32,909 nucleotides of DNA from Bacillota bacterium (lineage in GTDB: Bacteria; Bacillota; Clostridia; DSM-8532), in the NCBI GenBank assembly GCA_023459915.1, contig JAEWSN010000030.1:1-32909 (forward strand). Direction: 5' to 3'. The position numbers and the translations under genes were made by a program. Below the pieces are notes generated by a model that did not search any database, had not been told where the DNA came from, and saw only the letters and a list, made by a program, of their open reading frames with translations. This document shows positions 1 through 8,670 of the stretch, piece by piece. The number at the start of each line of letters is the position of its first letter. The stretch's first letter is position 1.

Positions 1-32
1 CCACCGTTTCCGGTAAACATCCTGTTCTGTGC

Positions 33-109
33 TGGTGGGCGGTAATGGGCTCGAACCATCGACCCCCACGATGTCAACGTGGTACTCTAACCAGCTGAGC
101 TAACCGCCC
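33..109 (-). tRNA. tRNA-Val (anticodon GAC), CCA encoded
   Basis: The reverse strand folds as a complete tRNA. The acceptor arm starts GGGCGGT, the D arm contains AGCTCAGCTGGTTAGAG, the anticodon stem CCACG/CGTGG encloses the loop TTGACAT, and the T arm contains GGTTCGAGCC. The loop gives anticodon GAC, which reads GUC valine codons. The CCA end is encoded, at plus positions 33-35. A good sigma-A-type promoter lies directly upstream, so the gene is probably transcribed on its own and not only by read-through from the protease gene. No terminator is recognisable in the 32 bases that remain before the window edge. Confidence 0.95.
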
Positions 110-120
110 GAACGAATGCT

Positions 121-149
121 ATTCTAGCATGTTTCGGGGTTGCTGGCAA
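121..149 (-). promoter_or_regulatory. Promoter of tRNA-Val
   Basis: On the minus strand TTGCCA (144-149) and TAGAAT (121-126) are separated by exactly 17 bases. They match the sigma-A -35 and -10 boxes at 5/6 and 5/6. The predicted start would lie only a few bases before the mature tRNA 5' end at 109, giving a very short leader, as is common for tRNA genes. Confidence 0.75.
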
Positions 150-175
150 GCCTTTTTTCACCAGCCGCTGATCGT

Positions 176-1750
176 TCACCAGACCGGCGAGAGGTACACC
201 TCCCCGATGTCGTACAGCCCGGACTCCTCCGGCTCAAAGGATATTGCCTCATCGATGGCCAGCAGCTCATACCCCTCCTGCCAGACCACCACGCCGTGAT
301 CGTTGCCGGCCGGAAACTCCGGCATGGTTTCAAACCAGCCGTCCGCATCGGACTCCCCGACAGACACCACATATTGGTCATCCTGCACTTCCAACCAGTC
401 ATCGACGGAAATGCCGGGTTCAAGCATCACAAAGAGCGCGCCCTCGATGGGGTTTCCGGTATCCGCGTCGAGAATGGTGCCGGAAATGGCCACCGTGTTG
501 CCGGTTGCGGGCGGATTGTCCCCGGGGAATATCCCGCCGAAGAAATCGTCGCCGGAACCGCTTGAGGCCCCCCCGCCGGCACCGGCCCATGTTCCGTCCG
601 CATCATTGTCGCGCCCAATGGCGATAACATCGACAGCGCTGTTGACCGGCCGCAGGAAAAACATCTGATCATTGTCCTCGCCACCGATTTTGGCGGTTGG
701 CACCCCAATCATCAGCCCGTTCTGATCCACCGCCGTCCCGCCACTGTTGCCGTGGTTCACCAGCGCGTCCGTCTTGATCCAGTCGGTCAGTCCGTCATAG
801 TCCTCGTCAATGAATCCGGACACCTTGCCGGAGGTGAAGGTGATGGTCTCCCCGCCCACACCCGGGAACCCGAGCACATTGATGTCGTCGCCCAGCCGCA
901 GCGCGTCGGCATCCCCCACCGTCACCGGATACAGGGTCGGCATGTCGCGCAGCGGCGTCCCGTCGAGCTCCGAAACCAGGCGGACCACGGCCAGGTCGAG
1001 ATCGTAATCCGAGGCCATGACCCGCGCCAGGTATTGTGGCTGGGAATAGGTTCGGACATCATCGGTCAGGGCAATGCCGACAAACCCATCCCGGTTGTAA
1101 AAGCCGGTTTCATCCTCCACCACATGGGCATTGGTGAGGATGAAGCCGTCCCGATCCAGAATGGAGCCGGAGCCCGTGCCGACGATGTTGTAGTCATCGT
1201 CGATGATATACACCTTCACCGTGGAGCGGGACAGGGTCTGGATGTCCAGCCTTCCGCCCGTGGTTCCCGAAGGATTGCCCGTGCTGCCGGTTCCCGGCGT
1301 TGTGCCCGGATCCGTTCCGGTGCCCGTGTTCTGCCCGGAGGCTTCCGGTGTCTGCGCCGGGGTGTCCGAGCCTTGCGCGCCGAATGACACGTATCCGGGC
1401 GCGCTCTTGTCCGACCGGTTGCCCGCCTCGTCCACGGCCACCACCTCGTAGGTGTAATCCGTTCCCGCGTTCACCCCGCGATCGGTATACTCGGTTTTGC
1501 TGACGATGGCAATCCGCTTGCCGTCACGATACAAATGATAGGCGGAAATGCCGGTGTCATCATAGGCACCGCTCCAGACCAGCCGGACGGAGCTGTCCGT
1601 CTGGCTGCCGACAGAGAGCAGCGGGCTTGAGGGCGGCGTGGTGTCGTCGAGCAATCCGCCACACCCGGAGAGCATGATTGTCAGAACAATCAGCAGAATC
1701 CACTGCAACGGGCGAAGCGGCCATGCCGCGTGCTGTTTTCTTCCGGTCAT
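176..1750 (-). CDS. Trypsin-like serine protease, surface lipoprotein with FN3 domain
   Basis: The 524-residue product begins with a lipoprotein signal peptide: a hydrophobic run at residues 17-27 and the lipobox LSGC with lipid-bearing Cys30. A fibronectin type III-like domain follows (about 38-122), then a Gly/Thr/Ser/Pro linker (about 125-165). The protease domain is chymotrypsin-fold (about 170-380). Its triad is visible as His209 in TNAHVV, Asp252 in DLDLAVV and Ser336 in GNSGG. No PDZ domain is evident, unlike HtrA/DegP. The C-terminus (about 420-500) resembles a carboxypeptidase regulatory-like beta domain, starting SGTILDADTGNPIEGA. The protein should be anchored outside the membrane. 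Its ATG overlaps the upstream stop codon as ATGA, so it is translationally coupled to the PrsW-like gene. The substrate is unknown; the fold assignment is strong. Confidence 0.88.
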   Translation of the reverse strand: MTGRKQHAAWPLRPLQWILLIVLTIMLSGCGGLLDDTTPPSSPLLSVGSQTDSSVRLVWSGAYDDTGISAYHLYRDGKRIAIVSKTEYTDRGVNAGTDYTYEVVAVDEAGNRSDKSAPGYVSFGAQGSDTPAQTPEASGQNTGTGTDPGTTPGTGSTGNPSGTTGGRLDIQTLSRSTVKVYIIDDDYNIVGTGSGSILDRDGFILTNAHVVEDETGFYNRDGFVGIALTDDVRTYSQPQYLARVMASDYDLDLAVVRLVSELDGTPLRDMPTLYPVTVGDADALRLGDDINVLGFPGVGGETITFTSGKVSGFIDEDYDGLTDWIKTDALVNHGNSGGTAVDQNGLMIGVPTAKIGGEDNDQMFFLRPVNSAVDVIAIGRDNDADGTWAGAGGGASSGSGDDFFGGIFPGDNPPATGNTVAISGTILDADTGNPIEGALFVMLEPGISVDDWLEVQDDQYVVSVGESDADGWFETMPEFPAGNDHGVVVWQEGYELLAIDEAISFEPEESGLYDIGEVYLSPVW

Positions 1751-3273
1751 GGCGCGTCACCTCCCTCCACCGCGTCGGCCTGTGGCCGGATGGACGCCAC
1801 CAGCCGTGACATGCGCCGCTCATCGGGTGTGCCGTCGCGGCCGGCGACATACAGGGACACATGGTATACGTCCGTTCCCTGCTGCCACAGCACCTCCCGT
1901 GTTTGCCGCACCACGGGCACGCCACCGTTGGCGGCGCCGGCCTCCTCCAGCCGCAGGGAGCGCACCACCGCCATCCAGGTTCCGTTACGATACAGGAACT
2001 CCGTATCCAAGGGCTTCCACCAGGACTGCTCGCGTGCGTGGCGAATGGTCCACCAGGCGGCAAGGCCCCGAATCTCCTCTTCTCCGTCAGGGGTGGGAAC
2101 AGAGCCCAGAATAGGGTCTGACCCCCGGTTGATCACGGTGAGCCGGATGTCCCCGACCTGCGTCCCGCCGCTGAAGGTGTCATCGGCATGAAACACCGCC
2201 TGCGGGTCCATCTTGACCTGCCAGCTGGCCGGCATGGTCAGCCGCACACCGGCAACCGGCGCCACCGTGACCAGGCGTGTCTGCCAGGTGTTCAGCCAGA
2301 TGCCGGTGGCAATGGCTACCGCCAGCACGGTCACCAGCAACACGCCGTCACCGCGGGTTCGGCAGCGGGGAATTCGTGCCTGTGGCGTTGCCGGCACGCC
2401 CCTGAGCAGCAGAATCAGCACCAGGAATATCAACAGCGCGCCGGCCGCGGACGGCAGCAGCGTGACAAGATGCCTGAACAGAAACCCCTTGCGGGCCGCC
2501 AGCGCCGGCAAAATCTGAAAACCGGCCCCAAGTCCGGACAACAGCAGCAATTTGGCCGTCAGCTTCCACAACGGCTGCCGGGAAAAAGCCGACAACCCGA
2601 ACCAATAGCCGCCCAAGCCACCCAGGCTGGCCTGAATGAGAGAGGTCACCACCATGCGCGGCACCGAAGCGGACAACAGCATGCCGCCGGATGACAGCAC
2701 CCACGCCACATTCATCGCCGCGGAAAACCCAAGGCCGATGGCCGAACCGTACAGGATGCCGTCCGTGCGCTCATTGAAGGTTGAAATGGCAAACACGCCC
2801 CAGCGAAGCACCAGCAACAGGCAGACCATCCGGATGGCGGAAACCGCCAGGACACCGCCGGCATCCACCAGGGATTGCGGCCATCCCGACAGGGAGGTCC
2901 ACTGCGGAAACAGGGACAGCAGCGGCGCGCAGATTGCCTGCTGAACCAAGGCGCCCAGCAACGCGGCTTTGGCGATGGTCTCACGCGGCTCGGGCTCCGC
3001 CCTGTCCAACCGGTAGAAGAGCACCAGCCACAGCAACGGCGGCAGCAAGGCCAGCAACAGCGCAACCCCGGTTCTCACGGCAGACTGGCCGGCCAGCCAG
3101 GGAAGCTGCTCCAGCCAGGTGGCCGCGACGGCCAGCAGCAGCAGCCCCGCAACCAGCAACAGGTTGGCCACCCACAAGGCATGCCGGGCATTTCCCCGTT
3201 CCCGGGGCGCATCACAGGCCGGTGACAGCGGTTCGGGCGGTTGCACCCTATCGGTTCTGTTCTCTGACTGCAT
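1747..3273 (-). CDS. PrsW-like multipass membrane protein, probably a pseudoprotease
   Basis: The 508-residue product has about nine hydrophobic segments. PPLLWLVLFYRLDRAEPEP (about 79-97) and the stretch DGILYGSAIGLGFSAAMN (about 171-188) are recognisable PrsW family signatures (intramembrane metalloprotease, CPBP-like superfamily). The residues expected to be catalytic look replaced. The EExxK position reads SAIRM, the glutamate of the FxxxEN motif is Met, and the third-motif His appears to be Gln in LIQASLGG. A final membrane segment (about 308-326) leads to a roughly 180-residue soluble C-terminal domain beginning VAGVRLTMPASWQV. That domain resembles extracytoplasmic PsbP-like or other beta modules and is not confidently assigned. 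I chose the ATG at 3273 (AGGAGG, 7-nt spacing) over the in-frame GTG two codons upstream. The gene sits 50 bp after the phosphatase gene. PrsW homology is inferred by eye, and loss of activity is an inference. Confidence 0.7.
   Translation of the reverse strand: MQSENRTDRVQPPEPLSPACDAPRERGNARHALWVANLLLVAGLLLLAVAATWLEQLPWLAGQSAVRTGVALLLALLPPLLWLVLFYRLDRAEPEPRETIAKAALLGALVQQAICAPLLSLFPQWTSLSGWPQSLVDAGGVLAVSAIRMVCLLLVLRWGVFAISTFNERTDGILYGSAIGLGFSAAMNVAWVLSSGGMLLSASVPRMVVTSLIQASLGGLGGYWFGLSAFSRQPLWKLTAKLLLLSGLGAGFQILPALAARKGFLFRHLVTLLPSAAGALLIFLVLILLLRGVPATPQARIPRCRTRGDGVLLVTVLAVAIATGIWLNTWQTRLVTVAPVAGVRLTMPASWQVKMDPQAVFHADDTFSGGTQVGDIRLTVINRGSDPILGSVPTPDGEEEIRGLAAWWTIRHAREQSWWKPLDTEFLYRNGTWMAVVRSLRLEEAGAANGGVPVVRQTREVLWQQGTDVYHVSLYVAGRDGTPDERRMSRLVASIRPQADAVEGGDAP
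2114..2124. repeat. GGGTCTGACCC palindrome inside the PrsW-like gene
   Basis: This is the same 11-nt core as the palindromes flanking cpaE, but here within coding sequence. It encodes part of the segment NRGSDPIL in the C-terminal domain of the PrsW-like protein. The reading frame is intact across it. Confidence 0.65.
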
Positions 3274-3323
3274 GCCCACACCTCCTCCAATTCAAGTGCT
3301 GACAGTGTTCAGAATCAGCCATG

Positions 3324-5018
3324 TCAAAATGGCAAAACGATTTCCGTGATGAGCAGGGTGATGTCATCCGCCGGCACTTTTTTGCCGCTGAACGCCTGCA
3401 CATCGGCCAGAATGATGTCGCGCAGCGCGTCCGCGCCCAGCTTTGCGCCCTCCACCAGCAGCCGGTGGAGCCGTTCCTGGGTGTAGGCGTCGCCCTCCGG
3501 AGACCGCGCTTCCACAAGCCCGTCGGTGTACACCACGAGCTTGTCTCCGGGAAACAGCAAAATTTGCCGGTTCTTGTAGTTGGGCTGGACGAACTCTCCC
3601 ATTTTGCAGATGGCCAGGCCCTCGGATTCCAGCGTCTGCAGCGAACCGTCCGGACGCACGCGTACCGGCATGGTGTTCAGTCCGCCGCTGGCATAGGAAA
3701 GAATGCCCGTCTCCTGGTTGTACACGCCATAGAACATGACCATATACAGCTCATCCCGGAAATTCGCGGCATTGAAGCTGTCATACAGATGCTTGAGCAC
3801 GAAGGACGGCAACAGCGCGCCCGCCCCGCGGGATTCCTCCAGCAGGGTCTGAACGCCCTGGAAGGCGAACACCGTGAGCATGGCCGCAGACACGCCATGC
3901 CCGGCCACGTCGCCCACACACAGCCCGAACCGGTGCTGGTCCATCCGATACACATCATAAAAATCGCCGCTGAGCTGCTCTGCCGGCACATATCCCGCCG
4001 AAAAACGGACGAACTCGCCCTGCGGCAGATCCACCGGCAGCATGGAACGCTGCACGTCTCGCGCCATGGCCACATCGTTGAGCAGACGCGTGTTGGCAAC
4101 CGTCAGCTCCGCGGTCCGCACCGCCACCTGCTTGTCGAGATCGTTGGCATAGCTGTTCAGGGCGTCACGCGTTTCACGAAGCATCACATACGGTCGGCGG
4201 ATGCCGTTGACGAAAAACACATAGAACAGCAGCAGCTGCGCGAAAAACCGCAGCAGATGCGCCAGCCCGTCCCCATACAGGGAATGTGGCATGACACTCG
4301 AGGCAATCCATTCGCTGCCCAGTAGGATGACCAGCGCGGACGCGGTGATGAGCAGCAGCCGATCATGGACGGAAAAAAACTGGTAAAGCACCACAATGAG
4401 GCCGCCCAGCAAAAAAGCCCCGGACACGTATTGCAACAGCTTGATGGTGAAGCCGGCCGAACCGTCCGGCAAAATCCAGACATCATGCGCGGGATTCCAG
4501 GCGATGATCGCTATGATAAAGGACATGCCCAGGACTTCGCCGATGAACCAAGGCAGCATCCGCACCCGCTCCTTGCGCTGTTCCGCGACGGTCAGGGCAA
4601 ACAGCAGGCCACTGGCCAGAAACAACCGGGACACAATCTGAAAAAACGCCGACCGGATGCCCAGCTGTTCCGGAGACGGAAACAACAGGATGCCATTGTC
4701 CCCGATGAGATGGATGGCATCCACAATCCCTGTCGCGAAAAATGTGTAGCCGGCGGCCAGAAACTTGGTGTTTGGCAGAAAGGGGTACGAGAACACCGCA
4801 ACGAGAAAAATGGCCAGGCAGACCAGTATGGAAGCCATTTCCAAAATGAAGTGTAGGGGGTGCCCAATCAGCGACAAGGCCGTACTGCCATTGCCGGAAG
4901 CGGAGTCGCTGAAGATGGCAAACAGGGACACGATGATGCTGCCCACGACGGAAACAGCAAACAGGCCCCATCCAAGGGCATCAAACCGCTGATGGAAGGC
5001 GGCTTCGCGGATTTTCAT
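3324..5018 (-). CDS. Membrane sensor (MASE3-like) with SpoIIE-type PP2C phosphatase
   Basis: The 564-residue product has about eight N-terminal membrane segments (residues 15-275). These contain conserved-looking polar positions such as HFILE, IVDAIH and EWIAS, in the style of the MASE3 sensor domain. A short coiled-coil linker (about 278-320) leads to a complete SpoIIE/PP2C Ser/Thr phosphatase domain. The domain shows RDVQRSMLP, SGDFYD (metal Asp352), VGDVAGHGVSAAM (Asp370), VVYTDGLVEA and the terminal PADDITLL. Such proteins usually dephosphorylate an anti-sigma-factor antagonist (STAS protein), but no STAS or anti-sigma gene lies in this window. The start at 5018 has GGGAGGG 5 nt upstream. 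An extended reading frame upstream of it lacks a ribosome site and overlaps the promoter. This is the first gene of the unit with the PrsW-like protein and the lipoprotein protease. Confidence 0.87.
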   Translation of the reverse strand: MKIREAAFHQRFDALGWGLFAVSVVGSIIVSLFAIFSDSASGNGSTALSLIGHPLHFILEMASILVCLAIFLVAVFSYPFLPNTKFLAAGYTFFATGIVDAIHLIGDNGILLFPSPEQLGIRSAFFQIVSRLFLASGLLFALTVAEQRKERVRMLPWFIGEVLGMSFIIAIIAWNPAHDVWILPDGSAGFTIKLLQYVSGAFLLGGLIVVLYQFFSVHDRLLLITASALVILLGSEWIASSVMPHSLYGDGLAHLLRFFAQLLLFYVFFVNGIRRPYVMLRETRDALNSYANDLDKQVAVRTAELTVANTRLLNDVAMARDVQRSMLPVDLPQGEFVRFSAGYVPAEQLSGDFYDVYRMDQHRFGLCVGDVAGHGVSAAMLTVFAFQGVQTLLEESRGAGALLPSFVLKHLYDSFNAANFRDELYMVMFYGVYNQETGILSYASGGLNTMPVRVRPDGSLQTLESEGLAICKMGEFVQPNYKNRQILLFPGDKLVVYTDGLVEARSPEGDAYTQERLHRLLVEGAKLGADALRDIILADVQAFSGKKVPADDITLLITEIVLPF

Positions 5019-5060
5019 GAACCCTCCCCCGCTCCGCACATGTGGTACGGGAATGGCTCC

Positions 5061-5090
5061 ATGATACCATAAAACGGATCCGCGCGACAA
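5061..5090 (-). promoter_or_regulatory. Promoter of the phosphatase/PrsW-like/protease unit
   Basis: On the minus strand TTGTCG (5085-5090) and TATCAT (5061-5066) are 18 bases apart. A TGG precedes the -10 hexamer, giving an extended -10 (TGnTATCAT). The start codon at 5018 would follow a leader of about 35 nt. This suggests the three-gene unit is transcribed separately from the Tad genes upstream. Confidence 0.6.
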
Positions 5091-5171
5091 CCGACACACC
5101 GACGGCAATTGGAATCATTGCAAGCGGCTGTGTCGAGACGGATCGGCCGCAGAACAGATTCGGGATGCTTC

Positions 5172-6095
5172 CTACTGGGTCGCAAACATGTGGATGAGAT
5201 TGATGGCCGTGGGCCCCAACAGAATGATGAAGATGGCCGGGAAAATGAACACCACCATGGGAATGAGCATCTTGATGGGCGCCTTCATGGCCTTCTCCTG
5301 AATGCGCTGGCGGCGGTTGAGCCGAATCTGCTCGGACTGGATGCGCAGCACGCGCCCCAGGCTCACGCCCAGCTGATCCGCCTGGATCACGGCGCTGATG
5401 AAGCTGCGGAAATCCTGTACGCCGATGCGGTCCGCCATCTGGTACATGGCATCCTTGCGGGATTTGCCGATTTTGATCTCGGAGAGCAGCACGCGGAACT
5501 CCTCGGACAGGGTTCCCGGCATCTTCTCAACCACCTTGGAGAGCGCCGCGTCAAAGCCCAGGCCGGCCTCCACGCTGACCGTCAGCAAATCCATCACGTC
5601 CGGCATGGTCTTGAGGATGCTCTTTTGGCGTTCCCGAATTTTCCCGTTGAGGATGAGGTTGGGCAACAGCAGTCCAATCCCCGCCACAGCGAGAATCAGC
5701 AGGAAGCCGCGCGCCATGTCCGCCTTTGCCTGCAGCAGCAGCAACAACAGCCCCACCGGCATGACCACCGTCATGACAGTCTGGATGCCGAACCAGGTGC
5801 GGGCGCTGAGCCCGTAAGGCCGGCCGGCCATGATGATTTTCTTTTCCAGATTCCCAACCAGCTCTGCCGGCGCCATCCGCATCAAATACCGGCCGATGCC
5901 GTCAAGCGCCGGTTTGAGCACGCGGTCGGAAAAGCTGCGGCTGTACACCTCGTCCGCTTCCGCGGCATGATCCGTACGGATGCGCGTCAGGCGCTCCTTC
6001 ACGCTCTGCTGCGCGGCCGCGCCGCGATTCATGAGGGTGTACAGCAACGCCCCGAAGGATATCATAAAAAGGATGAGTATGCCATATTGCATCAT
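5172..6095 (-). CDS. tadC: Tad pilus assembly inner-membrane protein TadC
   Basis: The 307-residue product belongs to the type II secretion F (GspF/TadC) family. Hydrophobic segments lie at the N-terminus (about 3-20), in the middle (two, about 95-145) and at the C-terminus (about 275-305). The cytoplasmic T2SSF core carries typical wording: MPDVMDLLTVSVEAGLGFDAAL, KMPGTLSEEF and FISAVIQADQLGVSLGRVL. It acts with TadB as the membrane platform for Flp pilus assembly driven by the TadA ATPase. I start it at 6095, where GGAG precedes the ATG by 5 nt; a second ATG follows immediately. A longer frame up to 6161 has no ribosome site. It is the last Tad gene in the row, 77 bp after tadB. Confidence 0.88.
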   Translation of the reverse strand: MMQYGILILFMISFGALLYTLMNRGAAAQQSVKERLTRIRTDHAAEADEVYSRSFSDRVLKPALDGIGRYLMRMAPAELVGNLEKKIIMAGRPYGLSARTWFGIQTVMTVVMPVGLLLLLLQAKADMARGFLLILAVAGIGLLLPNLILNGKIRERQKSILKTMPDVMDLLTVSVEAGLGFDAALSKVVEKMPGTLSEEFRVLLSEIKIGKSRKDAMYQMADRIGVQDFRSFISAVIQADQLGVSLGRVLRIQSEQIRLNRRQRIQEKAMKAPIKMLIPMVVFIFPAIFIILLGPTAINLIHMFATQ

Positions 6096-6172
6096 GTCAC
6101 TCCACCGCCCGCCAGCCATCCGGTTTCCCACAGCGGGTTCCAGTCCTCGAACAACCTGCATGTTCCCAATTG

Positions 6173-7138
6173 CTACACTTCCACGCTGACAATCTTCTTG
6201 ACCAGGATGATGCCGATGCCCTCGGACACCAACGCGATGCCAATCAACAGGTATCCCAGCGGATCACTCACCAGGAGCTTGAGCTGCTCCGGACTCATCA
6301 CGGCCATCATACCTGCCAGCACAAACGGCAGGCCCCCGATGACCCAGCCGGACATGCGGCCCTGTGCGGTCAAGGTCTTGATTTCCCCCTTCATCTTCAC
6401 CCGCTGCCGGATGGTGGAGGAGATGTTGTCCAGAATTTCCGCAAGATTGCCGCCGATCTGGCGCTGGATGAGCACGGCGGTGACCATCAGTTCCAAATCA
6501 TCGCTGCCCACGCGGGCCACCATGTTTTCCAGCGCCGTCTCCGTGTTCACGCCGAAATTGATTTCCTTCTGCAGCTTGGTGAACTCCTCGGCGATGGGAC
6601 CGCTCATTTCACGGGAAACGGAATCCACCGCCTGAAAAAAGCTGTGTCCGGCCTTGAGCGCGTTGGACAGGATGGCAATGGTGTCTCCAAGCTGTGTATT
6701 GATGAGCTTGAGCCGATTGCGGATGCGTCGGCGCACCATCACGGAGGGAATGCTCAGTCCCGCAAGGGCCGTGGCCAGCGGCAACACGCCGGGTCCAACC
6801 GCCATCAGGCCAACCAGGAAACCGATGAGAAACGCGACCACCTGAAAGGCGATGAATTCCTCGGGCTTCATCAGGATGTTCGCGCGTATCAGCGTCTTGC
6901 GCAGATTCGCCCGGTAATTGCCGAACATGCCGCTTCGCGCGATGCCCCGCGCCAGCACGCCGATTCCCTGCCGATATTCCTGACGGCGCGGTTTCTTCTC
7001 TTCGCCAGCCTCTTCCGCGGACGGATCCACAAAACGGCCCAGCCGCTCCATGGGCGCCTCCCGGCCAAGCAGCGGGCGCAGCAGCTGATACAGGAATGTG
7101 ACAAGCCCGGCTGCCGCCGGAATGATAAGCCATTGCAT
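6173..7138 (-). CDS. tadB: Tad pilus assembly inner-membrane protein TadB
   Basis: The 321-residue product is a type II secretion F family protein of the TadB subtype. It has an N-terminal membrane helix (MQWLIIPAAAGLVTFLYQLL). A pair of helices near residues 100-140 follows. The cytoplasmic T2SSF domain contains LGDTIAILSNALKAGHSFFQAVD and the motif GGNLAEILDNISSTIRQR. Two helices close the C-terminus. It partners TadC to form the assembly platform. The start at 7138 is decided by a full GGAGGT 7 nt upstream. The ATG five codons earlier overlaps that ribosome site and is unlikely to be used. tadB lies 48 bp after tadA in the same apparent operon. Confidence 0.9.
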   Translation of the reverse strand: MQWLIIPAAAGLVTFLYQLLRPLLGREAPMERLGRFVDPSAEEAGEEKKPRRQEYRQGIGVLARGIARSGMFGNYRANLRKTLIRANILMKPEEFIAFQVVAFLIGFLVGLMAVGPGVLPLATALAGLSIPSVMVRRRIRNRLKLINTQLGDTIAILSNALKAGHSFFQAVDSVSREMSGPIAEEFTKLQKEINFGVNTETALENMVARVGSDDLELMVTAVLIQRQIGGNLAEILDNISSTIRQRVKMKGEIKTLTAQGRMSGWVIGGLPFVLAGMMAVMSPEQLKLLVSDPLGYLLIGIALVSEGIGIILVKKIVSVEV

Positions 7139-7186
7139 GAACGGGACCTCCATTTTTCTGTGCCCAAAAGACCGTGGGCTGCCGGG

Positions 7187-8545
7187 TTATCTGCTTTCGA
7201 CAAACATGTCCGAAGGGAGCACCACCCCTGTTTTTTGAAGTTTCTCAAAGAACTTGGGTTTGATGCCGGTCGGTACGATTCTGCCTGCGATGCGGCCCAT
7301 GTTGTCGCGGCCTTCCTCCCGGAAGACAAAGATGTCCTGCAGGGTCACCACTTCGCCCTCCATGCCCACCACTTCGGTGATATGGGTGAGCCGGCGGCTG
7401 CCGTCCTTGAGACGGGACTGCTGCACAATGAGATCCACGGCGGACGAAATCTGTTCCCGGATGGCACGCACCGGCAAATCCATGCCCGCCATCAGCACCA
7501 TGGTCTCCAGACGGGCCAGCATGTCGCGCGGCGTGTTGGCGTGGCCGGTGGTGAGCGAGCCGTCATGGCCGGTGTTCATGGCCTGCAGCATGTCCAGCGC
7601 CTCCCCGCTGCGGACCTCGCCGACCACGATGCGGTCGGGGCGCATGCGCAGGGAGTTTCGGACCAGGTCACGGATGGTGACGGCACCACGTCCCTCCACG
7701 TTGGGCGGTCGGGTTTCCAGCCGGACAATATGCGTCTGCTTCAACTGCAATTCCGCCGCGTCCTCTATGGTCACAATCCGTTCGTCCTCGGGAATGAAGG
7801 ACGAGATGACATTCAGTGTGGTGGTTTTGCCGGAACCGGTGCCGCCGGACACCACGATGTTCAGCCGCGCCTCGACACAGGCCTTCAGGAACTGCGCCAC
7901 TTCCGGCGAGAAGGTACCGAACCGGATGAGATCATTGACTGTGAACGGCTTTTCCGAGAATTTTCGGATGGTGATGGTGGGCCCGTTGAGCGCCAGCGGC
8001 GGAATGATGATGTTCACGCGCGAGCCGTCGGGCAGGCGGGCGTCCACCATGGGCGAGCTCTCGTCGATACGTCGCCCGATGGGCGCCACAATGCGTTCCA
8101 CAATGTGCATCACGTGCTCGTTGTCCTGGAACTTCACCGGGGACAATTCCAGCTTCCCCTTTTTTTCGACGAACACGGTGTTCCAGCCATTGACCATGAC
8201 CTCGGAGACATCCGGATCGTTGAGCAGCTGGGTGATGGGGCCGAACCCAATCGTCTCGTTGATGATGTCACGGCCAATCAGGCCGCGCTCGTTGCGGGTG
8301 ATGTAGGGCGCCTCGTGCTCAATCACCTCGTTGACGATGGCCCGGATGGCCTCCTCGGTCTCCCCGGGCTCGCCATCACCCTCACCGTCCCGGATATGGA
8401 CTTCGTCCACCACGCGGTCGAATATCTTCTTCTTCAGATCCTTGTAGGGATCCTCACGCACTTCCTCGCGAACGGCAGGGCCGGTCTGCGGGCGCTTTTT
8501 GGCCTCTTCTTCCTTTTCCATCTGGAGCCGTTCCAACAGTCCCAT
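7187..8545 (-). CDS. tadA: Tad pilus assembly ATPase TadA/CpaF
   Basis: The 452-residue secretion ATPase belongs to the VirB11/CpaF branch. It shows a Walker A GGTGSGKT at residues 234-241, an Asp box around VTIEDAAELQL, and a Walker B-region IVVGEVRSGEALDMLQAMNTGHDG. The His-box wording is LTTGHANTPRDML. The N-terminal half carries the characteristic EVMVNGWNTVFVE and LPDGSRVNIIIPPLAL segments. It should hydrolyse ATP in the cytoplasm to power Flp pilus assembly at the TadBC platform. The start at 8545 is supported by AAAGGAGG with 8-nt spacing; an upstream in-frame start overlaps poor ribosome-site sequence. It sits between cpaE and tadB, as in most Tad loci. Confidence 0.95.
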   Translation of the reverse strand: MGLLERLQMEKEEEAKKRPQTGPAVREEVREDPYKDLKKKIFDRVVDEVHIRDGEGDGEPGETEEAIRAIVNEVIEHEAPYITRNERGLIGRDIINETIGFGPITQLLNDPDVSEVMVNGWNTVFVEKKGKLELSPVKFQDNEHVMHIVERIVAPIGRRIDESSPMVDARLPDGSRVNIIIPPLALNGPTITIRKFSEKPFTVNDLIRFGTFSPEVAQFLKACVEARLNIVVSGGTGSGKTTTLNVISSFIPEDERIVTIEDAAELQLKQTHIVRLETRPPNVEGRGAVTIRDLVRNSLRMRPDRIVVGEVRSGEALDMLQAMNTGHDGSLTTGHANTPRDMLARLETMVLMAGMDLPVRAIREQISSAVDLIVQQSRLKDGSRRLTHITEVVGMEGEVVTLQDIFVFREEGRDNMGRIAGRIVPTGIKPKFFEKLQKTGVVLPSDMFVESR

Positions 8546-8597
8546 CGCTTCTGCCTCCTTTCGCGTGATTTCACGCATCCGCGTGCAGCATGCTCAA

Positions 8598-8633
8598 ACA
8601 TGACCATTCACAACCACATGACCATTCACAACC
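8598..8633. repeat. Perfect 18-nt tandem duplication between cpaE and tadA
   Basis: ACATGACCATTCACAACC occurs twice head to tail without mismatch (8598-8615 and 8616-8633). It lies in the 125-bp gap between the end of cpaE and the start of tadA. It contains no obvious hairpin or promoter boxes. This is what the gap holds, apart from the tadA ribosome site. Confidence 0.9.
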
Positions 8634-8670
8634 AAGCCCACGGCTCAGTGGTGACTCGCGGGCGTTTCAA

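Noticed and set aside
5019..5108. A 30-residue upstream extension of the phosphatase
   Set aside because: It overlaps the promoter boxes and has no ribosome site, whereas GGGAGGG precedes the ATG at 5018.
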